From: Oscheius onirici
Taxonomy: Eukaryota; Nematoda; Chromadorea; Rhabditida; Rhabditidae
DNA length: 64,000 nt
Direction of reading: 5' to 3'
NCBI GenBank assembly: GCA_932521025.1
Contig: OW051473.1
Location: 7,192,001 to 7,256,000 of the forward strand
The notes below the pieces were generated by a model, which was given only the letters and a program-made list of their open reading frames with translations, was not told the origin of the DNA and searched no databases. Positions 1 to 16,222 of this stretch are shown here, piece after piece. Each line of letters starts with the position of its first letter. Within the stretch, counting starts at the first letter, position 1. Position numbers and translations under genes: made by a program.

Positions 1-3000
1 AGAGCAAAGTGGTTGCTTGTCATGTGTCTTTCTGGCGCCAGACCATCGTCAAATAGTTGAAATAAAAAGAGTTCCGGCAGGCCAGACCTAGCAGTCGTGG
101 AACAACGGGAGGGGACTGAGACGCGCAGAATGTCATGGAGCATGAATCAGACCAGACAGTCTTTTGGCCGGCGGGTGAGCAATTTGCTACATCGAGAAAG
201 TTCGGGCAGCCCAGAGATGGACACAAACAGCCTCGCTTTCTCACACTGTATCGACCGGGGATCGAAAAATCAATCAACACCCTCGTGTTTTCACAATTCA
301 ACAGCCTGCTGGCCATAAATACATGTTGATGTATTAACAGTGTTCCGTTTTGCACAAAAGTGCGGGTTATCTTTGGCTTTGTCGCTACTGTTTGCTGTGC
401 TAGGAACAGCCGAAGATGAAAGTGCTAAAATTACTAGCCGAACAAGTGGGTTCGTGAAGAGAGTGTGTGAGCTGAGTAGAATACAACCACAGACACGTAG
501 GAGGTAAAAAGAGAAACGGAGAGCATGCTGTGAGAGAGAACATGTGTCGCGAGGGCAGCCGACAACTAAGAGCTGCAAATCATTCGCTCTTCGCGCCAAT
601 ATTCGAATAGATGCTTATCGATGTAATGATCATCCTCAGGCGCCGGTCTGTTTGCAAATATGGAAGCCCCCGACAAGGTCTTTTGATAGTCGGGAAGAGA
701 CAGAAACAATGACCAGCTGCCACTTTTCACGCAATCTCACTTTCAACGATCGATCACGGACCATCATTTTTGCGAAAAAAAAATCGATGGTCAAATATCT
801 GAAAGAAGTAGAGGAAAAAATCTTGGGCGCGACCTGTACCAAAAGAAAGGTTTTAGGCGAAAGGGGGAGCATTGTTTGCGCAAGCCCATGTTGGCGCTAA
901 CCGAGTTTCGAAACGTTCCAAAAACCAGGTGTTGGCAGCAGGCGAGAGAGTTGTTGCTAAACCGGACAGGAGCGTCAAACAACGGGCCATTTAATTGAAT
1001 CTAAACGACTCTCTTCAGTTCTGTTTCTTTCAAATAGGCTTGATTAGACCTCATGCTATTTCCTGCACAAGCCAAGATAAGTTTTAGAGGGTCATGTGCG
1101 GGGAAAACGTCGCTCTGTCGTGTTATATTACTTGTTGGTTTCGTTAGCAGAAAAAAGAGTCACATGGTGGTTGAGCGGACACCGAGATGGTTTGGGCATC
1201 GTCGATCGGGCAACCAATATGGATGCGGAAAAAGAGGGAAAGTTTAAAAAAAAAGCGTTGGAGAAGCATTTTCCAGATGCAGGACTAACCGATCCAGCTC
1301 AACTGCGATGCGTCAAACAGCTCGTCCTGCTAAGATTCCAGAGCACACGTCCATCGTTAGAGCACACAGAGAAAAGCTCAATACAAACGGTCATTTTGAC
1401 TTCAAAACCTCTTTGGTTGATTAGACTTTTATACTGGAAGCGACAGCTACTTATAACGGAACACATGTTGCAGCGACTAGCAAAAACAAGAACACTTCAG
1501 AAAAACTTTGATTGATAGATTGAGCACCTCATGATCTTTTACGAGCCTGTCTTCCTCACCTATGATGAGGGAAATATTCTCTTACACCCCTTCAGTCTGC
1601 CGATCATCGTGGCAGCTGTAAGACTAGCGAAAACACAACGACTCACAGTGAGTAGGAAAAGCACCTGAATTTGATAACAATACATAGCAAAACATGAGTA
1701 AAATTTTAATTGTTTCCTTGTGGAACGCCTTGATGTAAGACAATTTTAGATTTTTCCAGTTTTAACACAAAAAAATCCAACAGGTGCAATCCTCCAAACA
1801 CAGTGAAATTATGTGTACACGTGATGTCATTCCGAGTGCAATATGTGCAATGTGGGCGAAAAAGTTTACGGTGTTTCTTATTTATTCGACAAGTTTTAAA
1901 AGTTTTCTTTTACTACAGAACACAGATTCTCGGCTGAAAAACTCACCAGTGAGCAGCGAGCGCGGTTCGGCGGATTGAGAGGGCGGGCGAGGGTCGAGAT
2001 TGGCAGAGGCTGTTTGATGAGCGATTAACATCAACAGGAGCTGTCCAGAATCAGTCAAGGGTTATGGTCGGACTGATCTGAGGACCAGACAGACGGTATA
2101 ATACAACCAAAGGGCACGATGAACGGTAAGAGTAAGAGTCTAAAGTGACGATGATTACGACGATAAACGATAAAAGACAATACATGCGATGCCTGAAAAG
2201 AAACCGTAGTAAGATGTTTCTTGAAAGAAAATACCGAAGTTGCGGATTCGGATTTCTTGTTCTGTACTGTGCAAGTGTACAGAGTAAACTTAGAAACAAA
2301 TCTTTCAAATCTGTGAATTGTTGAAAAGGGTGATGGTATTTTAAACTCTGTAAAGGCATCATAATTTGCTCTCTGCAATTTTAACATTCGGAGTTTTAAG
2401 ATATAGATTTTAACATCCTCTAAAGCACTACACTGTACTCGGCAACTTTTTGATAAGTCCCAATCAATTAACAGAGCATACGTACTTCAATATCCGCACT
2501 TTTCTTAGCATACCTTCTTTGGGTGATGTGCACTTCCTCCCACCCATATCCTGGTGAAACAGCTGTGATTCAGCCCACACATGATTTTTTGCTGGAAGTG
2601 TCCTGGAGTGTTCCGGCTCAAAACTGTTGGCTCGTGTATGTCAATAGTGCCGTTGATCATTTTTCTTCACGATTACGCTGCTTAAACACTGAGCACGCGG
2701 AAAGCCAAACAATTGGCGTATCACATTCGCCGTGTCGGTTTTACCTTGATTCAAGATTGAGGGAACCGAAGCTAACGAGGCTTTATGAGATATCAGAAAA
2801 GAAGAGTGGGAGGGGGTGAACCGTTGATGACGTTGATTGAGGCTATTTATAAAGGATAGTAGTTCAGTCTGAGTCTCCAAACAGGGTGCTCCTCTGGCAG
2901 ATCGTTGAGCCTCTCAAGAATTAAGCGTTCGAGTGGGGAATCGTCTGTAACTTGATCATTCAGACTAATCTCAAACAGTTCGCTGACCCGAATAGGGCCT

Positions 3001-5911
3001 GTAGTCTAATGTCTCTGAATACCTATCAGAATCCGTAAAAGCTGCCGACCTCTTTCCGAACCTCATTCCTAAATTTTAAAAAGTTAACTGAAAAAATGTT
3101 TTTTTACCTTGATGACAGCCGATACAGTCACAACACTCTAGAGACATTTTCCCGCCACAAAGACCCGAGCAATCAGCCATTTTGCCTGCATGAACACCGA
3201 CCAGAAGAAGCAACAATGTTAGCAGATCAGTTACTCGCACCATTTTATGGCGAATTTGGTTACCTGCAAAGAAATACTGTACTTCGAATTGTAGTGAAAG
3301 AAATAAATGTTTTTTGGTACTGTAAACTCTTATTTGAGTTTGAACACAAGTGGTAAGTGATAGTGAAATGATACACTACTCTTAAACATTGTTCATACAC
3401 CTGAACTATCCCAATTCACTAGTCAAAATTTCCGTTTTTTTTTTCTTTTGTAAAAACAAAAACTTCTTTGTTAGAAAATGTTTGGTATATAATGAATGGT
3501 CCTCAACAATGAGGGCCTACTTCACACAAAATGATTCAAAACAAGGATGAAAGAGGACTGTGTAATTGTGAAAATACCAGTTTGCACCCTAAAAAATTGT
3601 GGAAAGAGAACACTATTTGTTGTTCGTGCAAATTTGCAAAACAAGGGAGATAATGAAACTGTTGTTAGAATGGAAAGTTAGTTATACAAAACCTTGTACA
3701 TTACCTAAGGAAAATAGGCAACGTGAAGCAAGAGTAGGGAAGGTGTACTGATTTTGAAAGACAGTTCAAAAGGGTCACCATTGCTACCTCACTAGGAGAG
3801 AAGCAATGCCCAAACAACAAAGTGCTTCGGGATACAGTGCTGTATGGCTCTTTAAATGACGTCTCCCTCCGCCGATTTATCACAATTCCGGGATTAGAGC
3901 TTTGAAAGAGCTAGACAAGACCGCACGGTGTGCATAAGTCCGAATAATAACACGTCTTTTCGAACTTCTTAACTGGGATGTGTCTGAAGTGGTCTCAGAA
4001 GATAAGTGTCTCTTCGCTCCTGTATATGGGCAGCTCAGAAAAAGAGCGGAGAAAGTGAAATACATAATTCAGTGAGAGTGTTACTGTAATGGAACGGAAA
4101 ACTGAAGCAAAAACTAGCTACGATGACTGTTGTTTATATTTTGACTGAACATTAAGTTAGTATTGCTCGTAAACTGTTCATAAATGAGGGGGTTGGAGAT
4201 TTCCAAAATGATGCTAATCCTAAAGGAATTACTGCTCGCTAATTAGGAGCAAAAGTTGGGTTTAGCTTCCGCTTTAGCTTTTTAAGGGGTAAAAAGTACA
4301 ATTTGATTAAGACTTCGTGACGGCATTTCCCACTCGTTCCACGAAAGTTTAATCACAGCCCAGAAAGAAGGCATAAAACTGATTGATATGTGATCACACA
4401 CAGCCGGTTACGAGCTGACGCCGGAGCAGAAAGTGAGCATATTGTCATCGTATGATCGGGGCTTTGGGAACTATTCCCGTTCCACCTGTTGCCACTCCTC
4501 TTGACGTACCATTTTAGGAACAGGTGCTTTTCTGACCGACCAGAGCTTCAGTAGCTCAAAGCAGAAAAAGTGAGGAAGTGTAAACAATCGTTGAAAAATG
4601 GAAAAGAGCGGCTAAACTTGTTTTTTGAGTAGGAATTACCCCGCGGGTCAATATAAATAAAATAACAATGACGAGTACGGGATGAGAATGCATTCCAAAG
4701 TTCGTGCGCTGCTCAGTGGGGGTGGCAAGCCTGAAAAGGTTGTTGCGAATTCGACGTAGATTATTTTGAGAAGTTACTACGCTTCCCTGATTTCTTATGC
4801 TACTTCCTTTTCTATTTATGAATGGCGCCTCGAAAGTTTTCAGTCATGTGTTCTTTGTCAAGAGTTCCTTCTCTAGTCCTGATATAAAATAGAACAGAAA
4901 TCATAATGAACAGTACTTTTAAAATTGGGACAAGGTTAGTAAAATTAGGTTTGATTGACGCATGATTTATAACTTGGAAAACAACCTCAATGCTGTTGTA
5001 TAGTTGCGGCTGGAAATTTCAAAAAATAGTTTTCCCCGATCTTGAGGTTGTTAACAAAAGTTTTGGTCTTTTGAAAGTCATTGAATTCCGGCGTGATACT
5101 TCTATGTATGAAGAATCAATATTCTATGTATGGAGAATCACAATGAAAACCAAAAGAGACCTTCAAGCTTTAGTATTTTCGAGACTAAATATTTCGAAAC
5201 AGGATTCAAATTTGTACACATCCCACTGCTTGCACTCTTATATGATAGTGCTCCGAACTGTGATTCCAGTAAACAATTTTTCGCTTTTCAGATTGGTCTC
5301 ATGTTTTAGATCATTGAGATCTGTCTGTTGCTAGTTATATCCTTATTTCTGAAATTCAACAATATTAATTATTGTAGTTCACACCCTCATTCCAATGATT
5401 GCTTAAAAATTCCACTTTAGTTAAACTTCACATATCGAAACATTCTACAGTAGAGCAGCTGCAACAGGTAATCTCTTCTGCTAGCTAATAGCAATATAGA
5501 TGAACTAGTGTGGGAGGGTTCAAAGAGTCGCGTGTTCTGTTGCAGTTTGAGAAACTTTTTTATTAAGTTGCACTTAGACAGGGAAGTGGAAGGTGGGGCT
5601 TGAAAGAGGAATTACGGCTGCACACAACTTTGGGACAAACCTTGAAATACACAACATGAATAGTCACAACAGTGATTCAGGACAGAGCTCTGAGCACTCT
5701 CCCGAGTTGGAAAAGGAGTTCAATTAGGTTGGTCAAGAGGGATGATACGAGTTCGTTTCTCGCATACAAATACTTGTGATGTGGGTAGGACTCAGAGCGA
5801 TGTCTTTTCTGCAAAAGGGGGGGGGGGAACAAAATATACAATAAGGCACTCTGTGTCACTTTACAAATACTGCGTAATGGGAAAAGGCATGACAATATGG
5901 CAAGGAATGAA
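1..5911. other. Gene-free stretch, left flank
   Basis: I see no coding region that I can support here. Open frames are short, lack family motifs, and do not join through GT-AG introns into longer proteins. The 3' untranslated region of the minus-strand cytidylyltransferase probably occupies the right edge; a minus-strand AATAAA-type signal is possible near 5559-5564. An 11-base G run is at 5817-5827, possibly a sequencing or assembly weak point. Non-coding genes cannot be excluded. Confidence 0.6.
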
Positions 5912-8009
<2,098 letters not shown>

Positions 8010-11000
8010 AGCTGAAAATGTTGATAGTTACAAAAATTTGTGCAAAATTTGAGAAAGTCAGAAGGTTTTAAAAATTGCGTCATCTTGAAGGGGAAAGCGA
8101 CCAGATGGTCTGAAAAGTCTAAAGAATTGCAAGCATTGATAACATTGTGTGCATTTCTTTGTGGATTATCCAAATGAACTGTTTGTTGGAAGGACATGGG
8201 AGACACATGTCACGTGCCACATAGCTCGGAAGGACCGTTAGAGGGCAGCGGGTCAGCTGTCGGGATGCGGACCTCTCGGAGCGGTTAGCCTGTGATTATT
8301 AGGCAGACACAAAGGGTCTCGCGTCCAGAGAGAGACCTCCGGTCAAATGCTTCCCGGAAAACACCTTCCCCATATCTGATAAGGCTGAGAGGATAAAGGG
8401 CATTTGAACTGTCTACTTTGTTCACGCCATTTTCCTTTGAAAATGGTTAAATCGTTCCTTTTATCAGGAAATGAATCTTTTTGCAAAACTGAAATACGTC
8501 TTTAATGCAAAAGTGTTTTATTTGCACAATATTCGGCAACGGATTCGTAAGGGAATTCCAAAGAAAAACAAACAGGTGATGCTGGAGCAACGTGGGAAAG
8601 TTCAGCAGTGTATCGGATAGCAGACAATGTGTACACAGGCTTCGTCTAGAAGTTCACCTTTTTCTTCAAAATCTCCGCCAATTATCCCTTTCGACTGTCT
8701 TTAACGTGCTAGGCGTGTGTTTGGCGCGAAGCCTGGCAGCTGGATCAATATTGTGCCATAGATAAGCTTTGTCTCAAGGTAGTCTTTTAGCTCACTGTTT
8801 TGGACGAAAAAAACTAGGAAAAACATCTTTCTCAGACAGAATAACAAAGGAAATAACAAGAAAGAATTATGCGGGACGGGTGTTGACAATAGTGTGAAAG
8901 GGCTGCCATTGGGAAATACATAAAGGGGGCCCTCACAGAAAACGACCAGTCTCGCCGTCTTTCATAATGAATGACTCAGAGACGTTTTTGTTTGACGTTT
9001 CTCGTCTTCTCTTTAAACTGACACCTCTTGAAGCTGTACCACAGTCCACAGAGTTGTGTCACTGTAAATAATCTGACAAGTCATTACTGTAAACAAAAGC
9101 TTCACGATAAACCACCCGGATCTGAGTATCATATGGGCATTACAGTCTTCGTTTAGTGTAATGTCCCTCTACGAAACTCTAATCCGGAGTAGCCTGTACC
9201 CTTCAGACGATTATTCCTGTCCGGGCCATGTGTAGGCGGGCCAGTAAGAAGTTACACCTTACTAGCAAGCAAACACATGACCTAGTTGGGAAACGGAAAT
9301 AGTTGGCAGAAGAAGAGATGTGCAGTTGCTGGCCGAATGAATGACGAATGGAACTGTCGGCTTTGATGCCTTTTACGTCCGGCACTGATGTCTCATCATC
9401 GCCGGCATAGGAACAACGCCCCCAAAGACAAAACGCCTCTATTCTTTTGAAATGTCTGGAAGGGTATTATTCGTGGAGCAAGTCGAACCCAAAACATGGC
9501 TTGGAACTGTATCCGCTGCGATTTCAGCAGGTGGAATACGCGGGGATAAAGAGGTTTTATACTTTGGCACCTAGCAACAAATGAATTCGGACGAAGGGGG
9601 GTTTTTCAAAATTACTCGAAACAAATGGACAAAAAGTTTTTGTGAAAGCTTTGAATTTATAACCGTCTAACATAGCCTAATAGAGTTTAGGAGTTTAGAA
9701 AATTTTGCAAAATGGAATTTCGTGGTTTGACAACAACAGTTAGACAAAGGCAATACAATGTAACAAGCAGCTTCAAAATATTTTTTGTGTTCAGAACAAA
9801 AGACTCCGGCTTGTCTATGGAATCATTCTAAGCTATTCAAGTGGTACAATAAACTTGCAACTAGATGTTTGGTCCTCTCTCACTTCTTCTAGTTCAAAAA
9901 TGTCTTTCCGATGATAGACAAATTTTAGCAGTTCAAAATATGTACAGTGCACTTTGATAGCTGAAAAGAAACTTCTGATTCAGCTCATGCTTCTGTTCGG
10001 CTGCATCAAAATTGCAAAACATGGCGCGTTTTTTTTTGTCGGGTCCTTCTCCAATATATTGCTCGTAAAGGAGGAGGGTGGAGACGAAAAGAACATTCAT
10101 TTGGACCCGGTGTTCGCAATGAAGCTTTTTGCTCGCTTTCTGGTGAGAGCAACCCCTTACCTGAGGAAAAATTCGGGAAAGAAGAAAATTGAAACTCGGA
10201 ACGTCACAGAAAGTAGTTAGACACAAGTGTCCACTCGAGACATCGGTTCGCAGTATTGTAGAGAGCGAACAAGCCCATTAACACGGCGGGTGTTACCTTC
10301 TATCAGGACTCACTTCATTCGTTTTCTCTTTCACATTAAAAAAAGTCTTATTGATGACATACATTAACGTTGTGGCCTGCTAGGGGTAATCAGTTACTGC
10401 CAGTTTCTCTGTCTCCGAGGTGTCTAGCATCTCAGCCCTATTCTTAAGATCTGTGTATCCACGCCTAGGTTCAATATCGCCTCATTCGCCCTACAATTGC
10501 TTCCGGCGCAGAGACTGGTCACGGCTCCAGACTCGACGTATTGTTTCTTCACAGCACTCCTACGCTAATCACAATCCAAAAACGATCACTCTTTGGGAAA
10601 GCGCTCGATCAGTCTAGAACCTCTTGGAAGAAGTTCCAAGAATCAGGCCAAGTATTACCCGCGGCAAATGCCACATCAAGAGTCTGGTGTGAAGTGTACA
10701 TCAAATACAGTAGCACTTGAACGTTCGACGGCCGCTAAAGCCTTACTCTCGAATTTGTTCCTTTGAAGTACTCATAATCGCCGCCGTTGGGAAATTCTCT
10801 CTACGCTTGTCTCGAGTTTTTCTCTCGACTGACTGCTTTCTCTGCTCATAAATCTCAACCACCCACATTCATATAGATTGTGAAAGGCGGCACTGTGTAA
10901 TCATGAATTCTACCTTCAAGGACCTTTGGGCTTTTCCGTGTGAACATAAGCAAACTAACATGATGGGTAATGGGTTCACGCATGGCCAGATAGGCGGCTC

Positions 11001-14000
11001 GCCTGCCTAAGTGCCCCAAGCCGAGCCCAGTTGTACGCACGCCTTGTTGCTTTTCTGTCTTTTTGGTTTCGGAACCACAACCCTCACTTGTCTTCCTCCA
11101 GTTGTGGCTGCCCATTGAACTCGCCCCAATAAAAAAGCCTAAGTGGTTCTCGTGCGCTGAATTCAATTTTCCATTGCGAACCCGTGTTCTGCACTTTTTT
11201 TCTGCTGTCAGAAACCGTTTCTGCGCCCGAAAGCGTTCTTACTTCAATTGAATCATAAAATTCCCAAGTCCGGCAGGTCCTGCTGTAACATCTTGTCGTC
11301 GGCATGAACATGAAAATGAATAAGTAATTTGTTTTGAAGACTCGATGTGTTCTGTTTAAGCTTCTTAACAGAAGGCATTCTTCATTTTTCGACCGCCAGA
11401 CCTCTTTTCACCAAGTTTACGTTTTGCAGATGGTTTATAGATCTTCCAGAATAAACTCCTCTCCAGGTCCCCTCTTCTGCAGATTTATGTAGCCTAGACA
11501 CTGGGTGTTTTCTCAAATCCACACCCTGCGCGGAAGTTATTTGCTATAACTATTCTCTCCGCCCTTCCGAGCTAAATGGTCCCACGTGATATCTACCACC
11601 AATTACACCCAATACTTCAATCGGATCCGGACAAATTTCTCCGACTCACTTGACACATGCCAAGTTGTCAAGGGGGTGTACAAATGTCAACACACGTTCA
11701 AGTCAGCTATTTATTTCACGCGACGTTGTTTTACAAGCATGCCCAGCTGTTCCCAGGCAGGAGGCACTCTTTCCGGCTCACTTTTCTCAGTTATCGAGTG
11801 ATGTGACACCGCCACAATCACTCGGTCATAAATTAATGCTGGGAAAGATGTTGGCCAGATGTCTCAGCGGTCATATTTGCATATTTCGAGTCCAGTTAAG
11901 ACCTAAATCCAGCAGTCGTAAAGTGACTTTTTTTCTGCTTATTGGACCACTTATTTGAAATTCATAGCACATTCAAGACTGTTTTTCTTCGCTTTTTTCC
12001 GCTTTGCAATTGAGGGTGTTCCCGGAAGAGAGCAGCTTCCAGGCCTGCTTGAATTCACGTTCATTGAAAGAACTTTTGTTGCTTTTCACTGTTGCTATTC
12101 CATTCGAATTCACTCACTTTTGAACTTTGCACTTTTTGGAGGGAAATCAAGGAGAAGCACAGCCTTCTTTTTTCTAGACGTCAAGCAGCTAGAGGGACTT
12201 CGTCATTTCTTTCGCTGCTCCGTATTCCCTCGGTAGTAATATCCGGAATTACAGAGTTCGTGTCCGATGTTTTATTGGGAACTTGCGTGGCTCGCGCAGC
12301 GTATCTTTTTGATTACCCAGTCGTCCACTAGTCGCAGACTCTCTTGCACAAACGAGGCCAGAACGTCATCAGATTTCTCTGTCTCAAAAATAGCCCATGT
12401 CTGATCCATTTTTAGCTAGTTGAGTGAATGCAATGCCAACAAGTGCCCTGCTCGCCGTCAAATCATAAGCCCTGCTCCATAATGCATGAACAACGACTCC
12501 CTAATGGTCCGAGAATAATGATGACAGAAAGCACAGCTAATTGCTTCTCAAAAGGGCCGACAATCAAGAAAAGGAGCTTGCTCAGATTGATTACAAAATG
12601 TCAGCATCCATCAAAAGTCTCATCAAGACATCTTAATGTCTTTCAATTTGACCGAAATTGTTTTCTCTTCCATTGTCCTTTCCGGCCAATAGAACAGCTT
12701 TGCCTCCTTTTTTGCCAGTGCCGGAGCCTGGTTGAGCTCATATTTTTGAAACTGTCACGAGTGTTTAAAGCCAAAACATGGTGGGCTCTAAACAGGGTAC
12801 TCAAGTCTTCTGGTTTTTCAGACAGACAGCTGCTTATCACCCTCTCTGCACATTCCTCTGGCGTGAATTAGTAGTAGCCTAGAAAGCTTAAAAGCTATGT
12901 GCGCTTCCTCTCCACCCCCACCCCAAAACGAGGCAACAAACAACTTCCCTCCATCATAGGGTTCTCTAGTTCCCCTTCTGTTGAGCCAGATCACTTTTCA
13001 CAAGCCTTTTAAATTACGAGGCTATCTTTAGAGAGAGAGAGAGAGAGAGAGATCTTTAACCAGTAGATATTTTTCGGAAGCGCCAGGTTCATTGCTAACA
13101 CATGGAGCATATGTAAACCATAGCGACAAAAAGTCCAGGCTGTCGTCGTCGAGGCTTGACGAAAAGTGCGAATGAAATTTGTTCGTTTGTAGCAGCTGAT
13201 GAACGCCTTTGACCTTAAAAGATCGCCCTCGTGTTTTCTCCATATGCAATGATAGTCATGGGCGATGTGTCACTCCCACTTGTTTTTTCATGCTTCCTGA
13301 TCAGGAGATTGTGGAGTCGTGAGCCCGAAACGCAATGACTCAAACTTTTTGAGATTTTCCCCGGCTATTCTGTCCACAACGTGTTTGTAATTTTTCATTA
13401 CAACACTCGCATTCTTTGCTCACTTTTACTGCTTCTTTTTATGACAGCATAGAAAATGTCTCCCTCTCTCTGCGTTTTTGGTAGGAGCGACTTGGTGAAC
13501 ACATCGGGCCAAAATAATCATATTCGTGTTGGATGCGAGTCGTTGCTACGTTGAATATGGCGTGGGGTCACATCGAGGGAAAGCTCCGTGGTTTGCACGC
13601 GGAACTCGGCAAGAGTCGGCTTATATTTCTCTGGTGTTGAAGCTTAGCCAAGCCGACGCATCAAGAGTGCATCGATCTCCTCACTCCTTTTATCTTTTTG
13701 ATTTTAAAATTTTCTTCTCTCCCATTTCCATGTCATACACTTTGACTCTATTTGGATAGGTCCTCGCCCTCATAAATTCTCGTGCTTCCGCATTATTGAG
13801 CTTCAAACATGGGTCCACGTGAACATGTTGCGAGACCACAGCTGACACGACTCACGTCTGTTCTACACTTGTCATTCTTGCAAATGACCGTCATTAGCGA
13901 ACAAGGTCAAAAAGTTCCTCCTGCGGTCTTTTACCATGTCATGAGGCTCAGCGAGATTACAAAGCTGAGTCAAACAGTGAAGAGGTGCTGCAAGCTGTCT

Positions 14001-16222
14001 TTTAAAACTTGATAAACGTGCACAATCCGTGAATTCCCACTGGAATAATGACAAAATGAGGGCGGCGCAATTGGCAGTTTGGGGAGGTTGGCAAACGATG
14101 TAAGTCAGAGAAGAGAATTAGATAAAGAACCTCATGTGGAGCTGGACAAAAAGTGTTTTTTCTTATTTTTCTCTCAGATGCAGTTCATTATTCATTTCAA
14201 GAGGACACGCACAGAGAGCCTCGGAGACAGAGTGAGAGTCGCCCGATTGTAATGCAGTCCCACCCAACATTAGCACTGAGTCTTTCTGCACTTTCTTCCC
14301 CTTCCTCTGCCATTTTTGTTGTTTAAAGGCTCAAAACCTCGTTTGTTGATATCTCGGCTGCCAGAAGAACAGGATATTTAACGTGACCTCTGTCCCCACT
14401 CTCGTCCTTTTTACAATGGCCGATCAGGTGCGCGGGCTACCAAGAGGAGCCCCAAGCGTAAATTAGATCACTACCGCTCATTACGTGCGCTAATCATGTT
14501 CGGCACATTATCTTCCGTGGTTTGTTGCAGTAACTTACTTGCACGCCATTTGAAATCTCGACTTTTTCTTCAATCGACGACACATCGACAAACATTCCTC
14601 GTCTGTGACATTTTTCTTCCTAGCCTGATCAAATTTTTCCTGCTTAAACTATGTATGAATATATTTTGCGTTTATATTTTGTGAAGCAATTGAAGAACGC
14701 AGCCGTATCCAATTTCGGAGCCACTCGATGGCAGACCTGTCCTAACTCTCGCCCACTATCGCCTTTCTCTGATCGAAGAAAGTTATATTTTTACCTTTAC
14801 TTAGAGGTCTATTTCAGACCAAGGGGCAGCGATTAGGTCGGTCGGAAAAAACTACCTGCGAGGTCTTGCTTCCGACAAGCCCGTGCTTTTATGAAAACAT
14901 ACAACATGAGTTGTCTGACAAGGAAATTGGCGGTTTTTGAGACCCCGAACGCTGTTTCACCAAAGTAAAAGAACAGCTTTTAAAGTTCATTCCTGGATCT
15001 TGTTAAACATTCCGCCCTCATGCGACCCAACCAACAAAAGATTGTTCCATTAATACGGAAAAGGCACCTTTTGCAAAAATAGACCAGCCGTCAGCCACAA
15101 TATTAAAAAATCAATGTGAGAATGTTGTTACATGATGTAAATCTAGCTAATTTGCGCCCTTCTATTTTGAAAGTGTGTGCACTCCTGATACTTTGTCACT
15201 CAGGAGAAGAATAATTTTGACATGGTGATGGGTATCGCGTGTTCGACCGGATTATTAATGACTTCTCGATGCGCTCCTACGATTGTGGCAGCTTTAATTG
15301 GGCGCCAAGAATTGTCTTTAGTTTTTTTGGTATATCCTTGTTTGCAACTTTTCCACTCAAAATCGGCTTACCCACGCCTTGCGGCACCTTCTTCTCCGCA
15401 CGGACTCTTCAAAATGCTGATCCCTAATCCCTGCTCTAGGTCAATTTGTTATGCTTTGCTTACCCGAGTCTGTAAGAAGGTCCTTTACGCCAATGAAAGT
15501 TGAGTACTCATAGCCGTGTTTTGCCATCTCATCTAGGTCTCCTTTTCTGCAATAAATTGGACGTTGTTCTTAATGTGCTGAGAGAGCGGATTGGACTGAC
15601 TTTATGCTTGGCAACATCCCTCTTCTCCATGTTACTCCCTTTTTGCGGGCATCCTTATCACAATATCCTGCTCTATCCGAAGCCCTTGAAATGGATCAAA
15701 GATGTTTCTTCACTCTCTTGCCCGTCAGCTTTTTTTTACATTAAGCTTCCTCCCACCCCTCTTGGGCATTTGAACGTTCACGTGTCAAAACGTGTTTTTT
15801 ACTTGCTTTTTTTTACTTGTTTTTCAGCGACCAAGTCTATCAGGATTCGATTCTGAATGATACATCACTTTGATCCCGTAACATAAGCAAGTTTTGTTCA
15901 TCCGTACTTTCTAAGTTTTTGTTCAGAATGTTGCAACAGCCTGTCCCTGAACTTCGAAGCTTCCAGTCGCTGTCTAAATATGCAGGGGGACCAAGGTCAT
16001 TTTTACTTATGGTTTTCTCCTCGATAGAATTTTCTTGTGTAAATAGACGGGAGTTAGCTGAGTCTTAAATTGCTTTAAGGGAAGGGAGCTTCCACCCTCA
16101 CAGGACTAACTAAAAGACAATTGGTTTGGCGTAACGAGCATTGTTAGTTCCGAACTGAGAGATTTTTGGGATGAGAGTATAGAGTCGAAAGTCGGGCCTT
16201 TTTAACCAAGTGGGAATTGCAG
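8010..16222. other. Gene-poor interval between PCYT2 and the calcium channel
   Basis: PCYT2 reads leftwards and the calcium channel rightwards, so this interval of about 8 kb must contain both promoters. The channel needs at least one more 5' exon with its initiator ATG, because the first exon I can place (16223) begins in mid-codon. I could not identify that exon by eye. Open frames within the interval show no family motifs. The only simple repeat I mark is an AG run at 13030-13052. Confidence 0.55.
13030..13052. repeat. (AG)n microsatellite
   Basis: An uninterrupted AG/GA dinucleotide run of about 23 bases in the gene-poor interval upstream of the calcium channel gene. A GA tract can bind GAGA-type factors, but nothing here shows function; length polymorphism is the simpler expectation. 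Confidence 0.95.

Noticed and set aside
2051-2387. Two overlapping minus-strand open frames of about 100 codons
   Set aside because: Low-complexity, overlapping frames with no motifs; consistent with chance.
10618-10645. Short palindrome CTTGGAAGAAGTTCCAAG resembling a heat-shock element
   Set aside because: The spacing between GAA and TTC does not fit the nGAAnnTTCn rule and no gene start is near; it is just a 7-bp hairpin.
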